Below are positions 25,606 through 34,555 of a DNA stretch of 60,227 nucleotides, piece by piece. Each line of letters opens with the position of its first letter. The first letter of the stretch is position 1. This stretch comes from Paenibacillus senegalensis JC66 (GTDB lineage Bacteria; Bacillota; Bacilli; Paenibacillales; NBRC-103111): the NCBI RefSeq assembly GCF_000285515.1, contig NZ_HE610960.1, positions 478,837-539,063 on the forward strand, read 5' to 3'. The position numbers and the translations under genes are program-made. The notes under the pieces were generated by a model. That model made no database searches. It worked only from the letters and a program-made list of their open reading frames with translations, and was not told the origin of the DNA.

Positions 25606-25725
25606 GCCATCCCCTCCTTACCTTTATCCTATACCATTATTTGTAAAATTGAACACAGAGGGATCACATGGCCAGCTCCTCTGACTAATTTGTGCCTTAA
25701 GGCATAATCCGCCTGAGCGAACGAT

Positions 25726-26139
25726 TTATGAATCAGCGCGACATCCAAGAAACATAACGACAATCCCTACCAGTACAACCGTGGATAAAAAATGTGGCGC
25801 ATACGTCACAGTCTGGACTGTTTTTTTGAACCGGCGATTTCGCACCTCGTTAATCATTAAAGCCAGGATGATCGGGATAGGGAAACCGACCGCCAGCTCA
25901 TAAATCCCGATTATAAATGTGTTCATAATCAATCTCTCAAAATAGAAGCTTTGAAATAAACGGTCGAAATGATCGAATCCGATCCATGGACTCCCCCAAA
26001 TGCCGTTCACCGCAACAAATTCTTTGAAGGCAATTTGAACTCCGTACATCGGTATGTATTTAAACACCACAAAGTAAGCAATGACAGGCAATACTAACGC
26101 ATACAGCTGCCACTTTCTTGTTATGGCATGTATTTTTGG
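25726..26139 (-). pseudogene. LplB-type sugar ABC permease, truncated
   Basis: Starting at the ATG at 26139 (GGGAG upstream), the frame gives KWQLYALVLPVIAYFVVFKY, then IPMYGVQIAFKEF and SPWIGFDHFDRLFQS, the normal start of an LplB-type permease. It ends after about 137 residues at GIVVMFLGCRADS, where the family reads on for some 160 more. The EAA loop is missing, so it cannot work as a transporter subunit. It follows a broken binding-protein gene. Confidence 0.85.
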
Positions 26140-26171
26140 CATTCCCAGCAGTCTCCCCCTCTGCAGGATCA

Positions 26172-26210
26172 TTCCGTTCCATGGAAGCTAAGCTCTCTCA
26201 TGGAACGGAA
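26172..26210 (-). terminator. Hairpin between broken binding-protein and permease genes
   Basis: TTCCGTTCCATG and CATGGAACGGAA form a perfect 12-bp stem around a 15-base loop, 14 bases after the binding-protein stop and 33 bases before the permease start. The position is the same as the hairpins at 11522-11554 and 44471-44493. Confidence 0.65.
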
Positions 26211-26223
26211 CTTTATCCTCATC

Positions 26224-27238
26224 TTACGCTTTCTTGTACCTCTCGTAAGCCGCCTGGTAGATTTCCATATACTCGGCCAGTCCCATTTTCTCGATAGTTC
26301 GCACATAGGTGTCCCATTCGCTGAATGGGATGTCTCCCGTAATAAATTTTGCCTGCATTTCACGAATATACGTCGATATGTCCGAGGTTAAAGCCACCAT
26401 CCGTGTATTCTCTTCGTTAGTAAAGCTGAACGGTATCCACGTTTCTTCCGGCAAGTACGGCGCTATTTTGTCTGCCGCCTCCAAGGAAACCGGAGCGGAC
26501 TCCCCCCCACGGAAATATTTCTGCGAGATGATGCCCGGCGTTCCTCCTCCCGGCCAGACCATATACTTTGCAGCCGCTTCATCATAAGTCAAACCGTTCG
26601 AATTTTTGGTGATTTCATCCAAGTATTCTACAGAGCCGTCCGCATTTCGTTTAAATGTAACGCCTTCAATTCCCATAAAGAACATTTCACTGCCTTCATC
26701 TCCGTAGAAATAATCAATCCATCGTATGGTTGCTTCCGGATGCTTATTGGCGCTCGTAATTACAAAGTGGCCTAGACCGGTAAGAGGAGAATTGCTTACC
26801 ACTAGCTTATCTCCGTGCGGCCCTTCCAAAGCGGGAGCTCCTGCGAAGCCGTCCACGTCTGCCCATGTATCGGGATCCCACGAATTATACACTCCACCGA
26901 TGTACTGATCATTTGCCACTCAATATCCATTCCCGTCATTTTCTCATACTCGTTAAACACCAGGACGTCATTCCAATTCGGATGCGTGGTGGGCGGCATG
27001 CCCGCCACGAAATTGAGCTGAATCGGCTCGTTTACGATAGGGAACCCCGAATTATTGACAGGCGCTTTTCAGTGTTCTGTTCCTCCGGTCCGGCGCTCTC
27101 CTGATGCGGCCCGCTTGAGGGATCTGCCGGTGAGTTGCTATCCGTATCTTCCGCAGCGCTGCAGCCTGTCATAATTGCAATAATCATAGCAGCTAGCATA
27201 GGGTACTTTTTAGCACTGCACTGTTCAATTTCTCTCAT
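26224..27238 (-). pseudogene. LipO/YtcQ-type solute-binding lipoprotein, deletion and frameshift
   Basis: There are three pieces in different frames. From 27238: a lipoprotein signal with MTGC and a Ser/Asp/Glu linker to EEQNTEK. After a frameshift near 27055: the start of the binding fold (APVNNSGFPIVNEPIQLNFV, AGMPPTTHPNWNDVLVFNEY, MTGMDIEWQ). Near 26920 this jumps into the C-terminal part (YIGGVYNSWDPDTWADVDGF to YQAAYERYKKA). The normal protein has about 550 residues, so more than 200 central residues are gone. With the truncated permease it marks a dead sugar ABC operon. Confidence 0.85.
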
Positions 27239-27249
27239 CTCCTATGATT

Positions 27250-29220
27250 TTAGGGTGTGGGTGTATAGCGCACTTTAATTTCCGCAGCCGAAGCCACATT
27301 GCCGCTTCCCTGCAGCGCTTCAAGCTTCACAAATCGAACCGCCGGCGCATTGAAATTTACCTTCTTGGGGGAATAGTCGTGTGCCCACTCTCCGGTAGCA
27401 GCTTGAGTGAAAGTGAATCCATCGGAGCTCACATACACGGCGTACTCCGTAATGATGCCGTCCGGCTTGAAATCAGTGCGGGTCTGATAATCCAAACCGG
27501 TAACATGATAGGTCCCCCCCAAATCTAATGTAATAGATTGCGGGAGAGGCTCCAACGGTGCCCATTCCGTATGCCACATCGTCTTCAGATTCCCGTCGGT
27601 CGCTCTATAGGCTTCATATCCAACATGCTCGCTGGTAGAAACGGCCGTTATCTGCCGCCATGGCACCTCGTACTCCTCCAACGGAGAATCCCCGGCAAGG
27701 CTCTCGGCATTACGCACCATAAGATCGGTTACGACCGCTGCATGATCCGAATAGAAAGGCACGGCCCGATGCTGATGCTCAGGCAGCTTTTGATCTACCG
27801 TGTACGAACCCAGCACCCTGATTTCCCGTCCCTTGGTCCAGATGTAATCAATCCGCCCCGGCGCCATTCCATATCCGGTATACGGGCTCCAGGTGCTTCC
27901 AGGATGGGCAGCCGCGTCCGGGTTAGCCCAGCGATAAGTATCTGTAAACCCCGCTTCTTGCATCAGCTCAGTGACAGGCCAGTGGAGGACAAGTCCTTCA
28001 TGCCCTGGCGCATTCGCGAATCTTTCGCTCCAATCCTCAGCCGACAGCGTATTGAAATCGCCTGCCATAATGATTGGCGAACGGTCCCCTGCTAAGTAGG
28101 CAGGCAGATTTTCCCCAAGAATCTTGCGAATCATCTGAATGCGCCGGGGCTGCAGGTCGGTAGCAACAATCTCCGCATTGGTATACGTGCGGGGAATTCC
28201 GTATTTGATTTCACCAACTGTTTGGTTAACGGCGCCCCAGGCCCAACCTTCGTGGTACAACCACGTATTGAATAAATTAACCTCTTGGCCGTCAGGGAGC
28301 TGAATCTTGATGCCGCCGAAGTGGAAATCATTCATCAATCCCGGATGTGCGATGACCGGATACTGTTCCACCACCGGAAAACGGCTGAAAATCCATAGAT
28401 TGTCGTTCTTCGGCTGATGGGCTGGTTGAACCGTCACTTTGGTCCCCGTGTAACGAAGATGCTCTGGCAAGCCCTCGTTCATCCCTTCCAATATCTTTTC
28501 ACCCGACTCATAGGTTTCAATCGTAAACAAGATATCCGGATTCTCATGGCGGATCACTTCTATAATATTTTCAACGTTTTCCTCCCCTCCGGCCGAGCGC
28601 CCGCCACCCCAAATGTTCCATTCCATCACACGGATACGGGTTCCAAGCGGCCCTTCTCTAAACTCGTGCTCCACATCAACATGAAGTGCTCCTGACGGCG
28701 CACGGAAATCGGATGATACAGCTTCCGCCGCCCCTTCGGGATACACTACACTCCGGGCGATGACACCTTCCTCACTGCTAACGGTAAACCGCACTTCATT
28801 TCCTAGTTCGGCTTTCCCGCTCGTTCCAGCCCGTATTTCGCACTTTTGTCCTGCTGCTTGATGAGGTACAGTGAGCGTGTCGTTTCCTCGAGTTGTAAGT
28901 CTGGCTCGTGCCGCTGTTCCTCCCTCGCATTTAAGCTCCAAGAAGTACTTAGCAGGAAGAGAAGCTCGATCTCCCTCGGCGTATACCGAGAATGTCACGG
29001 TATTCTTCACGGAATTGCCTTTTGCTTCTGCTGTATCACTTGTAAAAAAACGGGGTGCTGACATAACCAGCAATGCTAAAATAAGAGCAACTATAACAGC
29101 CCTCCTGCGAACGAAGCCTGCAAAGAACTTTTCCAGACCAGCCACTTCCTTTCTATTAAGTTTGGGATGCTTCTTCCTAACCGAGACTACCAGTGCCCTT
29201 AACGAACTGTCCATCGGCAT
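27250..29220 (-). CDS. Exported endonuclease/exonuclease/phosphatase-fold protein with C-terminal F5/8C module
   Basis: The protein has about 656 residues. The N-terminus has a basic stretch and a hydrophobic export helix (AVIVALILALLVMSA). A beta-rich region follows, then the EEP (DNase I-like) domain at about 195-520: MEWNIWGGG, the catalytic Glu in FTIETYESG, IIMAGDFNTL, and the His of SDHAAVVTDL. The last 130 residues form an F5/8 type C (CBM32-like) module: YRATDGNLKTMWHTEW, SITLDLGGTYHVTGLDYQTR. It likely hydrolyses a phosphodiester or phosphomonoester outside the cell. No good ribosome binding site was found; the ATG at 29220 is chosen over a TTG at 29268. It lies just upstream of the dead ABC operon. 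Confidence 0.8.
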   Translation of the reverse strand: MPMDSSLRALVVSVRKKHPKLNRKEVAGLEKFFAGFVRRRAVIVALILALLVMSAPRFFTSDTAEAKGNSVKNTVTFSVYAEGDRASLPAKYFLELKCEGGTAARARLTTRGNDTLTVPHQAAGQKCEIRAGTSGKAELGNEVRFTVSSEEGVIARSVVYPEGAAEAVSSDFRAPSGALHVDVEHEFREGPLGTRIRVMEWNIWGGGRSAGGEENVENIIEVIRHENPDILFTIETYESGEKILEGMNEGLPEHLRYTGTKVTVQPAHQPKNDNLWIFSRFPVVEQYPVIAHPGLMNDFHFGGIKIQLPDGQEVNLFNTWLYHEGWAWGAVNQTVGEIKYGIPRTYTNAEIVATDLQPRRIQMIRKILGENLPAYLAGDRSPIIMAGDFNTLSAEDWSERFANAPGHEGLVLHWPVTELMQEAGFTDTYRWANPDAAAHPGSTWSPYTGYGMAPGRIDYIWTKGREIRVLGSYTVDQKLPEHQHRAVPFYSDHAAVVTDLMVRNAESLAGDSPLEEYEVPWRQITAVSTSEHVGYEAYRATDGNLKTMWHTEWAPLEPLPQSITLDLGGTYHVTGLDYQTRTDFKPDGIITEYAVYVSSDGFTFTQAATGEWAHDYSPKKVNFNAPAVRFVKLEALQGSGNVASAAEIKVRYTPTP

Positions 29221-29268
29221 TTCGGACCAACATCTGCAATTCTGAACTAAAGCGTTGGAAAGGAGCAA

Positions 29269-29642
29269 TTAGTGAAATTATGAGGCATGAAAAACAGGAT
29301 AAGAGCGTGTAAGCCCGCGCCGGCTTATTAAATAATCGCCATCAACGCGAGCTGGAGGGTATTGTCGGGGAAATACGATGCCAACTCCCTGGCCGAAGCC
29401 GAAGCTAGCAAGAGCTTTCTTAAAAGATGGATTAGCAGAAGGTTCTTGACATGAATTTTAAAGGTTAAAGAAACATGTGAAACACTCAGCAAACTTTGTT
29501 AGGGAAGTTGGTGCAAAATTGAAGGCTGAGGGAACATGCAGCAAGCTTTGAAGGCTGAAGGAGCATGCTGCTTCAACGCTTACGAACAATGCCGCCGAAA
29601 ACATGCTTCTGGTTAGCGAAGCAGTCGGAGGAAGAGGAGGGA
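29269..29642. other. Gene-free stretch
   Basis: No gene is recognised. GCTGAGGGAACATGCAGCAAGC and similar text recur at 29520-29570, a two-copy degenerate repeat. A short open stretch around 29370-29450 (KYDANSLAEAEASKSFLKRW) might be a gene remnant but matches nothing I know. Confidence 0.35.
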
Positions 29643-30211
29643 TCATAATTCCGAATCAATGCTAGTTAATTGAGTCCAGCCCAGATCTTTTCCAAATCTT
29701 CCTTCTTCCTTGTGAACATAGACCAGATACATTTCTTTATCTGCCAGTAAATTTTTATTTTCAAAATACAGTCTCATTTTATGGACCCCTGCATCCTGCG
29801 GACTCCAGAAACCGATAAAGTGTATTTGGTCTTTCTTGGCAGTACCATCAATAATCCTGTTATTTTTCAATGTGTCATATACCTTCTGCTCATCTGCCGA
29901 GTCGCTTCCAATACTAGTCGGAACAAAAAATTCAGCCTCTTCGCCAGTATCGAATGACATGTATTGTAATCCCGGTATGTAAGGATAAATCATATGTTGG
30001 CTATTCTTTTTTTGTCAATAATGACTTCAAGCATGATGTCTTTGTGGTTCATCCTTGGGTTATTATTATGCTGCAAGGTTGCTTTAACCATAATGTCGTC
30101 CGGTCTGGTTCCATTTTGATTCGACTCCATAGAGTAGATGTAAAAACCGAGTAGCGACAAAGAAAGAATAAATGTTATAAAAATATATTTTCTCAAACCT
30201 TTTTTTCTCAA
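29643..30211 (-). pseudogene. Membrane-anchored protein of unknown function, single-base frameshift
   Basis: The first part (29990-30211, TTG start with GGAGG nine bases upstream) encodes one membrane helix and a short domain ending MLEVIIDKK. The second part (29643-29993) continues MIYPYIPGLQYMSFDTGEEA to LGWTQLTSIDSEL. They join in one frame if the seven-A run at about 30008-30014 had eight A, giving DKKKNSQHMIYPY. The product would have about 189 residues. This may be a real mutation, a slippage-prone switch, or a sequencing error. The family is not recognised. Confidence 0.6.
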
Positions 30212-30282
30212 AAACCTTCGCCTCCTGCCAAATTTGGTTTGGGTTCGATTGGTTTGGGTTCGATAGGCTTGATGGATTGGAT

Positions 30283-30379
30283 TTAAGCCGCATCATTTCC
30301 CGTTCGTATTCCTTCCATATAAATCTCTTTGATTTGTTCCCAGTCTTCCTGGCCAAACGGGGCGAATAGTGTACGGCAT
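30283..30379 (-). pseudogene. Remnant of a phosphinothricin-type GNAT acetyltransferase
   Basis: From an ATG at 30379 the codons give MPYTIRPVWP. After a one-step frameshift they continue EDWEQIKEIYMEGIRTGN and stop. This is the standard first 30 residues of PAT-like GNAT enzymes. Nothing further remains. A GCATCT triplet repeat covers the upstream side (30376-30394). A repeated TTGGTTTGGGTTCGAT lies downstream at 30232-30265. Confidence 0.6.
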
Positions 30380-30419
30380 CTGCATCTGCATCTGCACCTT
30401 GACAACGCACCTCCGTTAC

Positions 30420-30980
30420 TTATCTAATCTTGGAATAGATACATGTATTTCTTAGTTCGTTTGAATGGGGAGCTACATCATCATTTCTTAAAATTCCTTC
30501 AAGCTCATAATTCAATCTTTCCGGGATGGCTCTGCTTCTAATATTTTTTTCGTCGCACCGGATCTCAACTCTTCTAGCTTCCAGCTCACTGAAAGCAAAT
30601 CCAGTAATTCCCTCTACCGCTTCAGTCATATATCCGTTTCCCTGGTATCTTGAATCGATCCAATAGCCGATTTCGAATTTTCTTACAACCCAATTTGGAT
30701 TATGTAATCCTGAAGATCCTATTAAATTATGATTGTGTTTGTCAAAGATGAGCAGCCGCAGATCCTCTCTTTTTAAAAACTTGGATTGTGCTTCTCTTAT
30801 ATTGGCCTCAGTATTCTCTAGGCTTTGCTCTTGATTAGCGAAAGGCAGCCACGGTCTAAGGTCTGCCAGCGAAGCCATAATCGCTTCATAGACGTATTGG
30901 CCATCGCCAGCCATCGGCATACGCAATAAAAGTCGATCTGTAATAATTTCATTGGGAAAATCGATTAATATTGGATTCAT
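30420..30980 (-). CDS. RimJ/RimL-type GNAT acetyltransferase
   Basis: The 186-residue protein starts at an ATG with GGAG six bases before. It has family landmarks: ITDRLLLRMPM at the start, IGYWIDSRYQGNGYMTEAVE as the acetyl-CoA loop (Q-G-N-G-Y in place of Q-G-K-G-Y), and IPERLNYELEGILRND. RimJ/RimL-like enzymes acetylate N-termini of ribosomal proteins or small amines. The actual target is unknown. The nucleotidyltransferase stop (30992) lies 11 bases upstream of this start, so the two are probably co-transcribed. Confidence 0.88.
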   Translation of the reverse strand: MNPILIDFPNEIITDRLLLRMPMAGDGQYVYEAIMASLADLRPWLPFANQEQSLENTEANIREAQSKFLKREDLRLLIFDKHNHNLIGSSGLHNPNWVVRKFEIGYWIDSRYQGNGYMTEAVEGITGFAFSELEARRVEIRCDEKNIRSRAIPERLNYELEGILRNDDVAPHSNELRNTCIYSKIR

Positions 30981-30991
30981 AGCATTCTCCT

Positions 30992-31573
30992 CTAGTTTGG
31001 CTTCCAATTCGTAAGTCCTTTAGGCTTATACTTTGAATGCCATTTTATAAACTCTTCATAGGTTCTTATGTTATAGTCCACTACAGCCTCATAAATTCGT
31101 ATAGAGGATGTACGGTCTTTGTTTTCTCGTGTCTGCTCTTTAATAGTAAGAATAGCTTCTCTGGTTTCATTCGTTAACGCACGATTTAGTAGCTCTACGA
31201 GATCTTTTGCACAAGGGCCAGGATGATCATACGCTAATAGCCACATATCGATCTTCCAAATAAAATCTTCCTCTTCCTTATACTTTAGCTGAAAATAAAT
31301 TCCTTGATCTTCTCCATGCAAATGGTTTACATATCTTGCTTCAATGACTTTAGGATTTTTAATACAGCTCTCTAGAACTTTAAAACCCGCAGCAGCTTCC
31401 GGCTTTTCACAATATATTTCCATATCAATATCCGGATTCAAAATCAAATTATAAGCCATAGCTCCAACCAGCATCGGCTCTCCAACCGCACTCCATAAAT
31501 TAAGTAAATCCAGTTCATTCATTATCTTGTCAGCAATGATTAATTTTTGTTCTGCTTTTTGCAGTGGGTTCAT
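30992..31573 (-). CDS. Nucleotidyltransferase-fold protein
   Basis: The 193-residue protein has the nucleotidyltransferase signature in weakened form: LVGAMAYNLILNPDIDMEIY. The usual G-S is G-A, and D-I-D gives the metal-binding acids. A third acid may be in IWKIDMWLLAYD. GGAG lies upstream of the ATG. Stand-alone relatives modify small molecules or tRNA, but no function can be assigned. It is followed closely by the RimJ-like gene and preceded by the TmrB homologue. Confidence 0.75.
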   Translation of the reverse strand: MNPLQKAEQKLIIADKIMNELDLLNLWSAVGEPMLVGAMAYNLILNPDIDMEIYCEKPEAAAGFKVLESCIKNPKVIEARYVNHLHGEDQGIYFQLKYKEEEDFIWKIDMWLLAYDHPGPCAKDLVELLNRALTNETREAILTIKEQTRENKDRTSSIRIYEAVVDYNIRTYEEFIKWHSKYKPKGLTNWKPN

Positions 31574-31630
31574 CTGTATTCTGGCTCCTATTTTTAGATT
31601 CTATTCTTTGGTTCCTATTCTTTTAGGAAC

Positions 31631-32221
31631 TTAGAATCTTATATGCTTTATCTGCGTGATTAATCGATCTAGTTTCTTTTTTATTATTCCTCTACTATCG
31701 GGCTGCAGCTCGATAGTACACTCTCTTGCTATTCGATTAAGAATTTCTTCAGGCGTCATGTTATCCGTATGAATGTGGGTTTTAAACATATCCTGAGCCA
31801 GACTAGCCATGCATCTATCTATTTGCTTCGCTGGCCATGTATTTTTATTGTCTCCTCTGCTTTTCAATCTCTTTAATAAAGTTTCGCGGCTAGCCAGTAA
31901 AGTAAAATGGTTAACGATAGCTCCATTCGATCTTAATCTAGTTATAATCTCATCGAAATATTGGGGATTAACGATCGTCATAGGGACTATGACAATTCCG
32001 GAAAACTCCTTGCTTATCGTTTGAAGAAGGGAGAAGTTAATTTCTCTCCAAATCTCATGGTCTTGAAAATCGTCTTTTAAGATTTGTTTAGGGGCATTCT
32101 TCCTAATGAAGTACCCCGCGTTTTCAGGATCATAAACAAACGAATGGGGTATTCTTCTATTCAGCTCATAAGCTATGGTTGTCTTGCCTGCTCCGAATGC
32201 CCCGTTAACCCAAAGGATCAA
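31631..32221 (-). CDS. tmrB: TmrB-like tunicamycin resistance protein
   Basis: The 196-residue P-loop protein closely follows B. subtilis TmrB from memory: ILWVNGAFGAGKTTIAYELN, FVYDPENAGYF, IVPMTIVNPQYFDEII, HFTLLASRETLLKRLKSRG, and WPAKQIDRCM. It ends with a C-terminal basic helix that in TmrB attaches to the membrane. The TTG at 32221 is preferred: it gives the family's usual start and has GGGGTG six or seven bases upstream. A GTG at 32230 lacks a site. TmrB is thought to bind tunicamycin, not to modify it. Confidence 0.85.
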   Translation of the reverse strand: MILWVNGAFGAGKTTIAYELNRRIPHSFVYDPENAGYFIRKNAPKQILKDDFQDHEIWREINFSLLQTISKEFSGIVIVPMTIVNPQYFDEIITRLRSNGAIVNHFTLLASRETLLKRLKSRGDNKNTWPAKQIDRCMASLAQDMFKTHIHTDNMTPEEILNRIARECTIELQPDSRGIIKKKLDRLITQIKHIRF

Positions 32222-32390
32222 TGATTTCACCCCAGTTTTTATTTTCTAAGCTGCAAAGTGCTTCACCTATCGCCCAGCTCTGATGCTCATTATAGATTTG
32301 CCATCATCGACTCCGCCTAATTTCTTAATAATGACCTCACATCATTTTTGAGATCTTCAAAAACTGGCCGTTGCACAGTACTTATATCTT

Positions 32391-32774
32391 CTAGATTATA
32401 TCCTCTAAAAGCTTAAATTCTAATTTTAATGATTCTTGGTTTTTATCGTTATAAATAACGGTTTTATGATCGTCTGCTATTTTACCATCTAAGTTTGCCC
32501 TTGCATTAAAAATGAACATCACAAAAACAACTTCATTTCCGTCCGGATATGTATACTTCATTCGGGAACCACTATAAACCGTATATAATTCATATTGTTC
32601 AACTTCAAGCCCTGTCTCTTCCTTTACTTCCCGAATCATCGTTTCTTCAATGGACTCCCCCGGATCCATTCCACCACCAGGCAGTCCCCAATTCCCATAA
32701 TCTGATCTTCTTTGCAGCAATATTCTCCCGTTATCATCACGAATAATGGCTCCGCCGGTCACGATTATTTTCAT
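32391..32774 (-). CDS. Nudix hydrolase
   Basis: The 127-residue protein has a complete Nudix box: GGGMDPGESIEETMIREVKE followed by ETGL, matching G-x5-E-x7-R-E-U-x-E-E-x-G-U. A GGAGG lies about 12 bases before the ATG. The enzyme should hydrolyse a nucleoside diphosphate linked to another group; the substrate is not predictable. It stands alone, with about 160 bp between it and tmrB that hold nothing recognisable. Confidence 0.9.
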   Translation of the reverse strand: MKIIVTGGAIIRDDNGRILLQRRSDYGNWGLPGGGMDPGESIEETMIREVKEETGLEVEQYELYTVYSGSRMKYTYPDGNEVVFVMFIFNARANLDGKIADDHKTVIYNDKNQESLKLEFKLLEDII

Positions 32775-32816
32775 AATATTGTAAAACCTCCACTAAAATG
32801 TTTCTCTTCAATCTCT

Positions 32817-32855
32817 TACTGCGGGAGCGAGGGGGCCTCCGATCGCTGTTAAAGA
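32817..32855 (-). repeat. Dispersed repeat, family C, fragment
   Basis: GCGGGAGCGAGGGGGCCTCC followed by GATCGCTGTTA matches one end of the family C copy at 15962-16155. The rest of the element is absent. The adjacent bases (ATCGATTTCTTTAATT ... AATTAAGTAAATCGA) form a loose inverted repeat. Confidence 0.65.
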
Positions 32856-32944
32856 TCGATTTCTTTAATTCCAAAAATTAAGTAAATCGAGGAGCAAACA
32901 CCAATCTGCAGGAATTGATGCTAGAGGATTTAATTCTCTATTAT

Positions 32945-33283
32945 TTAGTCTACTATTGTTCTGTCATTCCTATTATTCGGTTGTGAAATGACTAAAAATT
33001 CAGAGTCCTTATCCGATCTATTAAAAACTTGGTGCGGAACATTAGGTTTTACTTCAATTCCTTCATGCTTTCCCAATGTATATTCAACCTCATCTAGTTC
33101 TATTGTTATCACTCCAGTAAGTACAAAGAAAAATTGTTTCAATTTACTGTGAAAATGTCTTATCTCACTTGTACCAGGCGGCATGCATTCATGAATAATG
33201 CTTTGTTCTTCTTCATCTACTAATCGCCACCCATCACAATTATTGCCCCAAATATAATGCTCTGCATTGTTTTTGCTTATCAA
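32945..33283 (-). CDS. Cupin-domain protein
   Basis: The 112-residue single cupin has motif 1 as PPGTSEIRHFHSKLKQFFFV, with the metal-binding H-x-H and a Gln or Glu partner, then LTGVITIELD. Motif 2 is PNVPHQVFNRS. The start is TTG at 33283 with AAGGTG seven bases upstream; no ATG fits. The function is unknown. Small cupins of this type bind or isomerise small organic ligands. Confidence 0.82.
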   Translation of the reverse strand: MISKNNAEHYIWGNNCDGWRLVDEEEQSIIHECMPPGTSEIRHFHSKLKQFFFVLTGVITIELDEVEYTLGKHEGIEVKPNVPHQVFNRSDKDSEFLVISQPNNRNDRTIVD

Positions 33284-33320
33284 CCAAAATCACCTTCATT
33301 TTTATAAATTCTCTTAACTA

Positions 33321-33788
33321 TCACTCGATCGGAACAAATACTTGAACTGATTCCCACGATTCATCAACTGGAAATTCGAGAATATAACAATGGCTTTCAC
33401 TATTCTGTAGTTCATTTCTCTCTACTAGGAGGTTATTGAGTTTACCGTAAACTTCTTTGATAGAATCATTTTTTTCTTTATGTATCACCATATAACGTTG
33501 TTCAGGAATTGTAATTTGTTGTAACTCCTTTGGATAGCTTCCTTGCTCAAGAGCCTCTTCGATCTCCACACATACAAAATAAATTAGTTCTTCATTCTCC
33601 ACTTCCTCCGGACAGGGTTGAAAAACTCCGAACCAAGGTTTTCCCTTAAAAGTTTTTATTTCCTGCACGTATTTCATTAATTCCTTTACTGCATTTCCAA
33701 CTTTATCTCCCATATTGGTAAGGCCTTTGCAAGGTATGCCCAAAACATTCAATTCTTTGAAGTTTACAATTTCAGTAGTGATGGCCAT
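33321..33788 (-). CDS. GyrI-like/AraC effector-binding domain protein
   Basis: The 155-residue protein has an ATG at 33788 with AAAGGAGATGATC upstream. It is a stand-alone effector-binding domain: two SHS2-like halves, VLGIPCKGLTNMGDKVGNAV, KPWFGVFQPC, IPEQRYMVIHKEK, and a final segment SWESVQVFVPIE. Such proteins bind or hydrolyse small hydrophobic or cationic compounds. This one lacks the DNA-binding part, and no target is known. Confidence 0.8.
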   Translation of the reverse strand: MAITTEIVNFKELNVLGIPCKGLTNMGDKVGNAVKELMKYVQEIKTFKGKPWFGVFQPCPEEVENEELIYFVCVEIEEALEQGSYPKELQQITIPEQRYMVIHKEKNDSIKEVYGKLNNLLVERNELQNSESHCYILEFPVDESWESVQVFVPIE

Positions 33789-33811
33789 GTAGATCATCTC
33801 CTTTTAGGGTT

Positions 33812-33970
33812 TCATTTTTCTTTAATTGCTATGGCGTCAACCTGCACGTTGAATCCAATACCACTTTCGAATACCGTTCTTGCCGGATATGGCTCTTCAA
33901 AAAATTCTTTGTAAACGTCCTCGAACAATTGTGGACTTATGAAGATCAGATTTAATAAAATTCTTCATGG
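33812..33970 (-). pseudogene. RidA (YjgF) family remnant
   Basis: Reading from the minus strand, an ATG at about 33970 gives KNFIKSDLHKS. After a frameshift the sequence becomes FEDVYKEFFEEPYPARTVFE, then VQVDAIAIKEK and a stop. The latter is the standard C-terminus of RidA enamine deaminases. The N-terminal two thirds are missing. Confidence 0.7.
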
Positions 33971-33997
33971 TTTCACTTCTTTCTTATCGTTATCAAT

Positions 33998-34370
33998 TTT
34001 CTGTAAAAATAAAACGCCCCGCATGATGGGCAATCTCGGGTAATTGTACCTCAATCACATAACTTGTACGAAAATTCGTCTAGAACATTGGCTGCTGTTC
34101 CTGAATAGCTTAAAGACCTTGCATTTGTACGATTTGTCATACAAATCCCGGGTAATTGCCCTTCAATTTCCTGCATTTGTACGATTTGTCATACAAATCT
34201 TGGGTAATTGCCCTTCAATCCCCTGTATTTGTACTATGTTTCATACAAATCTCCGGTAATCGTACTTCAACCGCATGATTTTGTACGACATTTCGAATAA
34301 AACGCAGGCAACAAGCCCGAACAGCCCGCGAACCCGCCAACCTTGGCTAATTTCATGCCAGAGTTGTGCC
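33998..34370 (-). repeat. Phased-palindrome repeat (family B), copy 1
   Basis: Four 22-bp imperfect palindromes (TTTGTAC... and ...ATACAAA arms) lie at 34124-34145, 34176-34197, 34228-34249 and, degenerate, 34280-34301, spaced exactly 52 bp each. The spacers are themselves similar (GGGTAATTGCCCTTCAAT). The boundaries match the other copies: a CTGTAAAAATAAAACG end and an AACCTTGGCTAATTTCATGC end. Orientation is opposite to the copies at 46.4 and 56.8 kb. Non-coding. Confidence 0.9.
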
Positions 34371-34403
34371 AGAACTGGAGAAAACATGACTGTTTTCATA
34401 AAA

Positions 34404-34445
34404 AAGAACCCAGCCTTAGATAGCTGTTTACCATAGGCTGGGTCT
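34404..34445 (-). terminator. Terminator of the shared hairpin family, copy 2
   Basis: On the minus strand, GACCCAGCCTATGG pairs with CTAAGGCTGGGTT and is followed by CTTTTTT. It terminates the DedA gene. About 80 bases on its upstream (minus-strand) side also resemble the copy at 40217-40254. Confidence 0.8.
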
Positions 34446-34555
34446 TGTGTTAGCTGGAGCGTCTTCCAATATTATACTTATAATAAAAGAGGTGCGTAAG
34501 CCCTACATATGATTTCACCGTTTTTTTCTAAAGTATTAATTTATCTTCGGTCCAG

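Noticed and set aside
33998-34370. CRISPR array: short palindromic repeats at regular spacing
   Set aside because: The spacers are similar to each other, only four to five units occur, the palindrome itself varies, and no cas gene is near. Three copies of the whole element exist.
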